A stretch of DNA of 15,001 bases. Source: Bacteroidales bacterium. GTDB lineage: Bacteria; Bacteroidota; Bacteroidia; Bacteroidales; VadinHA17. Position 1 is the first letter of the stretch. Each line of letters begins with the position of its first letter. Location: contig PMNJ01000370.1 of assembly GCA_003162595.1 (NCBI GenBank), positions 1 to 15,001 of the forward strand. The letters run 5' to 3'. The position numbers and the translations under genes were made by a program. Below are positions 14,779 through 15,001 of this stretch, one piece after another. The notes under the pieces are model-generated. The model searched no databases. It worked only from the letters and a program-made list of their open reading frames with translations, and was not told the DNA's origin.

Positions 14779-15001
14779 TTATAATAGTTTCTTTTGTTCC
14801 AATTCAATTCTTTCTTTTGGAAGAGATATATATCCTGCTTCGTTGATAAATTTCTGTCCATCAGAGAGTACCCATCTGATAAATTCTGTCAGTACTTTAT
14901 TGTTTTTAGGGTTTCCCTTCATCACAAAATATAATTCTCTGGCCGGAGGTGAAGGATATTTGCCTGAAGCAATAGCAGCTATTAAATCGTCCATTGAGGT
15001 A
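14779..15001 (-). CDS. pstS: Phosphate-type periplasmic substrate-binding protein, C-terminal 74 codons (gene runs off the right edge)
   Basis: Only the C-terminus is visible. The frame is open through the window edge (Thr-Ser before the first Met at 14994), so that Met is internal, not the start. The readable part has the end of a PstS-like fold: SGKYPSPPARELYFVMKGNP followed by LTEFIRWVLSDGQKFINEAG and YISLP. This matches the usual PstS ending (YPLxRPLYF...KGNPK...FIxWVLSxGQ...GYIPLP). The anion-binding Thr/Ser/Asp/Arg residues lie upstream, outside the window, so substrate cannot be judged. It would be exported and deliver the anion to PstC/PstA. The stop is 6 nt before pstC. Confidence 0.85.
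   Translation of the reverse strand, partial: TSMDDLIAAIASGKYPSPPARELYFVMKGNPKNNKVLTEFIRWVLSDGQKFINEAGYISLPKERIELEQKKLL

Overview
The window looks like a chromosome segment from a member of the Bacteroidota, probably a Bacteroidales/Marinilabiliales-type environmental lineage. The grounds are a HYC_CC_PP-type small exported protein, very long CusA-type RND pumps, a TAnnTTTG (-7) promoter box, weak or absent Shine-Dalgarno sequences, moderately AT-rich DNA, and intergenic ACAGAG/CTTTGTG-type repeats. This placement is inferred from sequence character, not from a marker gene. Every gene I accept is on the minus strand, so transcription runs from high to low coordinates.

Region 1 (15001 down to 9026) is a phosphate-type ABC transporter fused in operon fashion to assimilatory sulfate activation and reduction genes: pstS (3' end only), pstC, pstA, pstB, cysH, cysD, cysN. 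The junctions are tight from pstS to cysH (6 nt, 28 nt, a 4-nt ATGA overlap, 8 nt). CysD and CysN form ATP sulfurylase, which makes APS. CysH carries the CC...CxxC cysteines of an APS reductase, which turns APS into sulfite. No phoU or classical sulfate permease is present. PstA and PstB also depart from the usual family motifs. The transporter may therefore serve sulfate or another oxyanion instead of, or as well as, phosphate.

Region 2 holds the spacers around cysN and cysD (8877-9023, 10314-10424, 11346-11434). All three are filled with low-complexity intergenic repeats. A 53-bp block occurs in inverted orientation on either side of cysN.

Region 3 (8776 down to 7606) holds a tandem-CCG iron-sulfur protein behind a recognisable -7 box, followed by a small exported HYC_CC_PP protein.

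Region 4 (7464 down to 1) is a copper/silver export operon. It begins with the broken remnant of a small secreted heavy-metal-associated (HMA) protein, followed by cusA (RND pump), a TolC-type outer-membrane channel, cusB (adaptor) and the 5' part of a copper P-type ATPase that leaves the window. Junctions are 6, 1, 12 and 2 nt. The ATPase would move Cu+ from cytoplasm to periplasm, and the CusA-TolC-CusB complex would carry it from periplasm to the outside. No regulator for this operon lies in the window.
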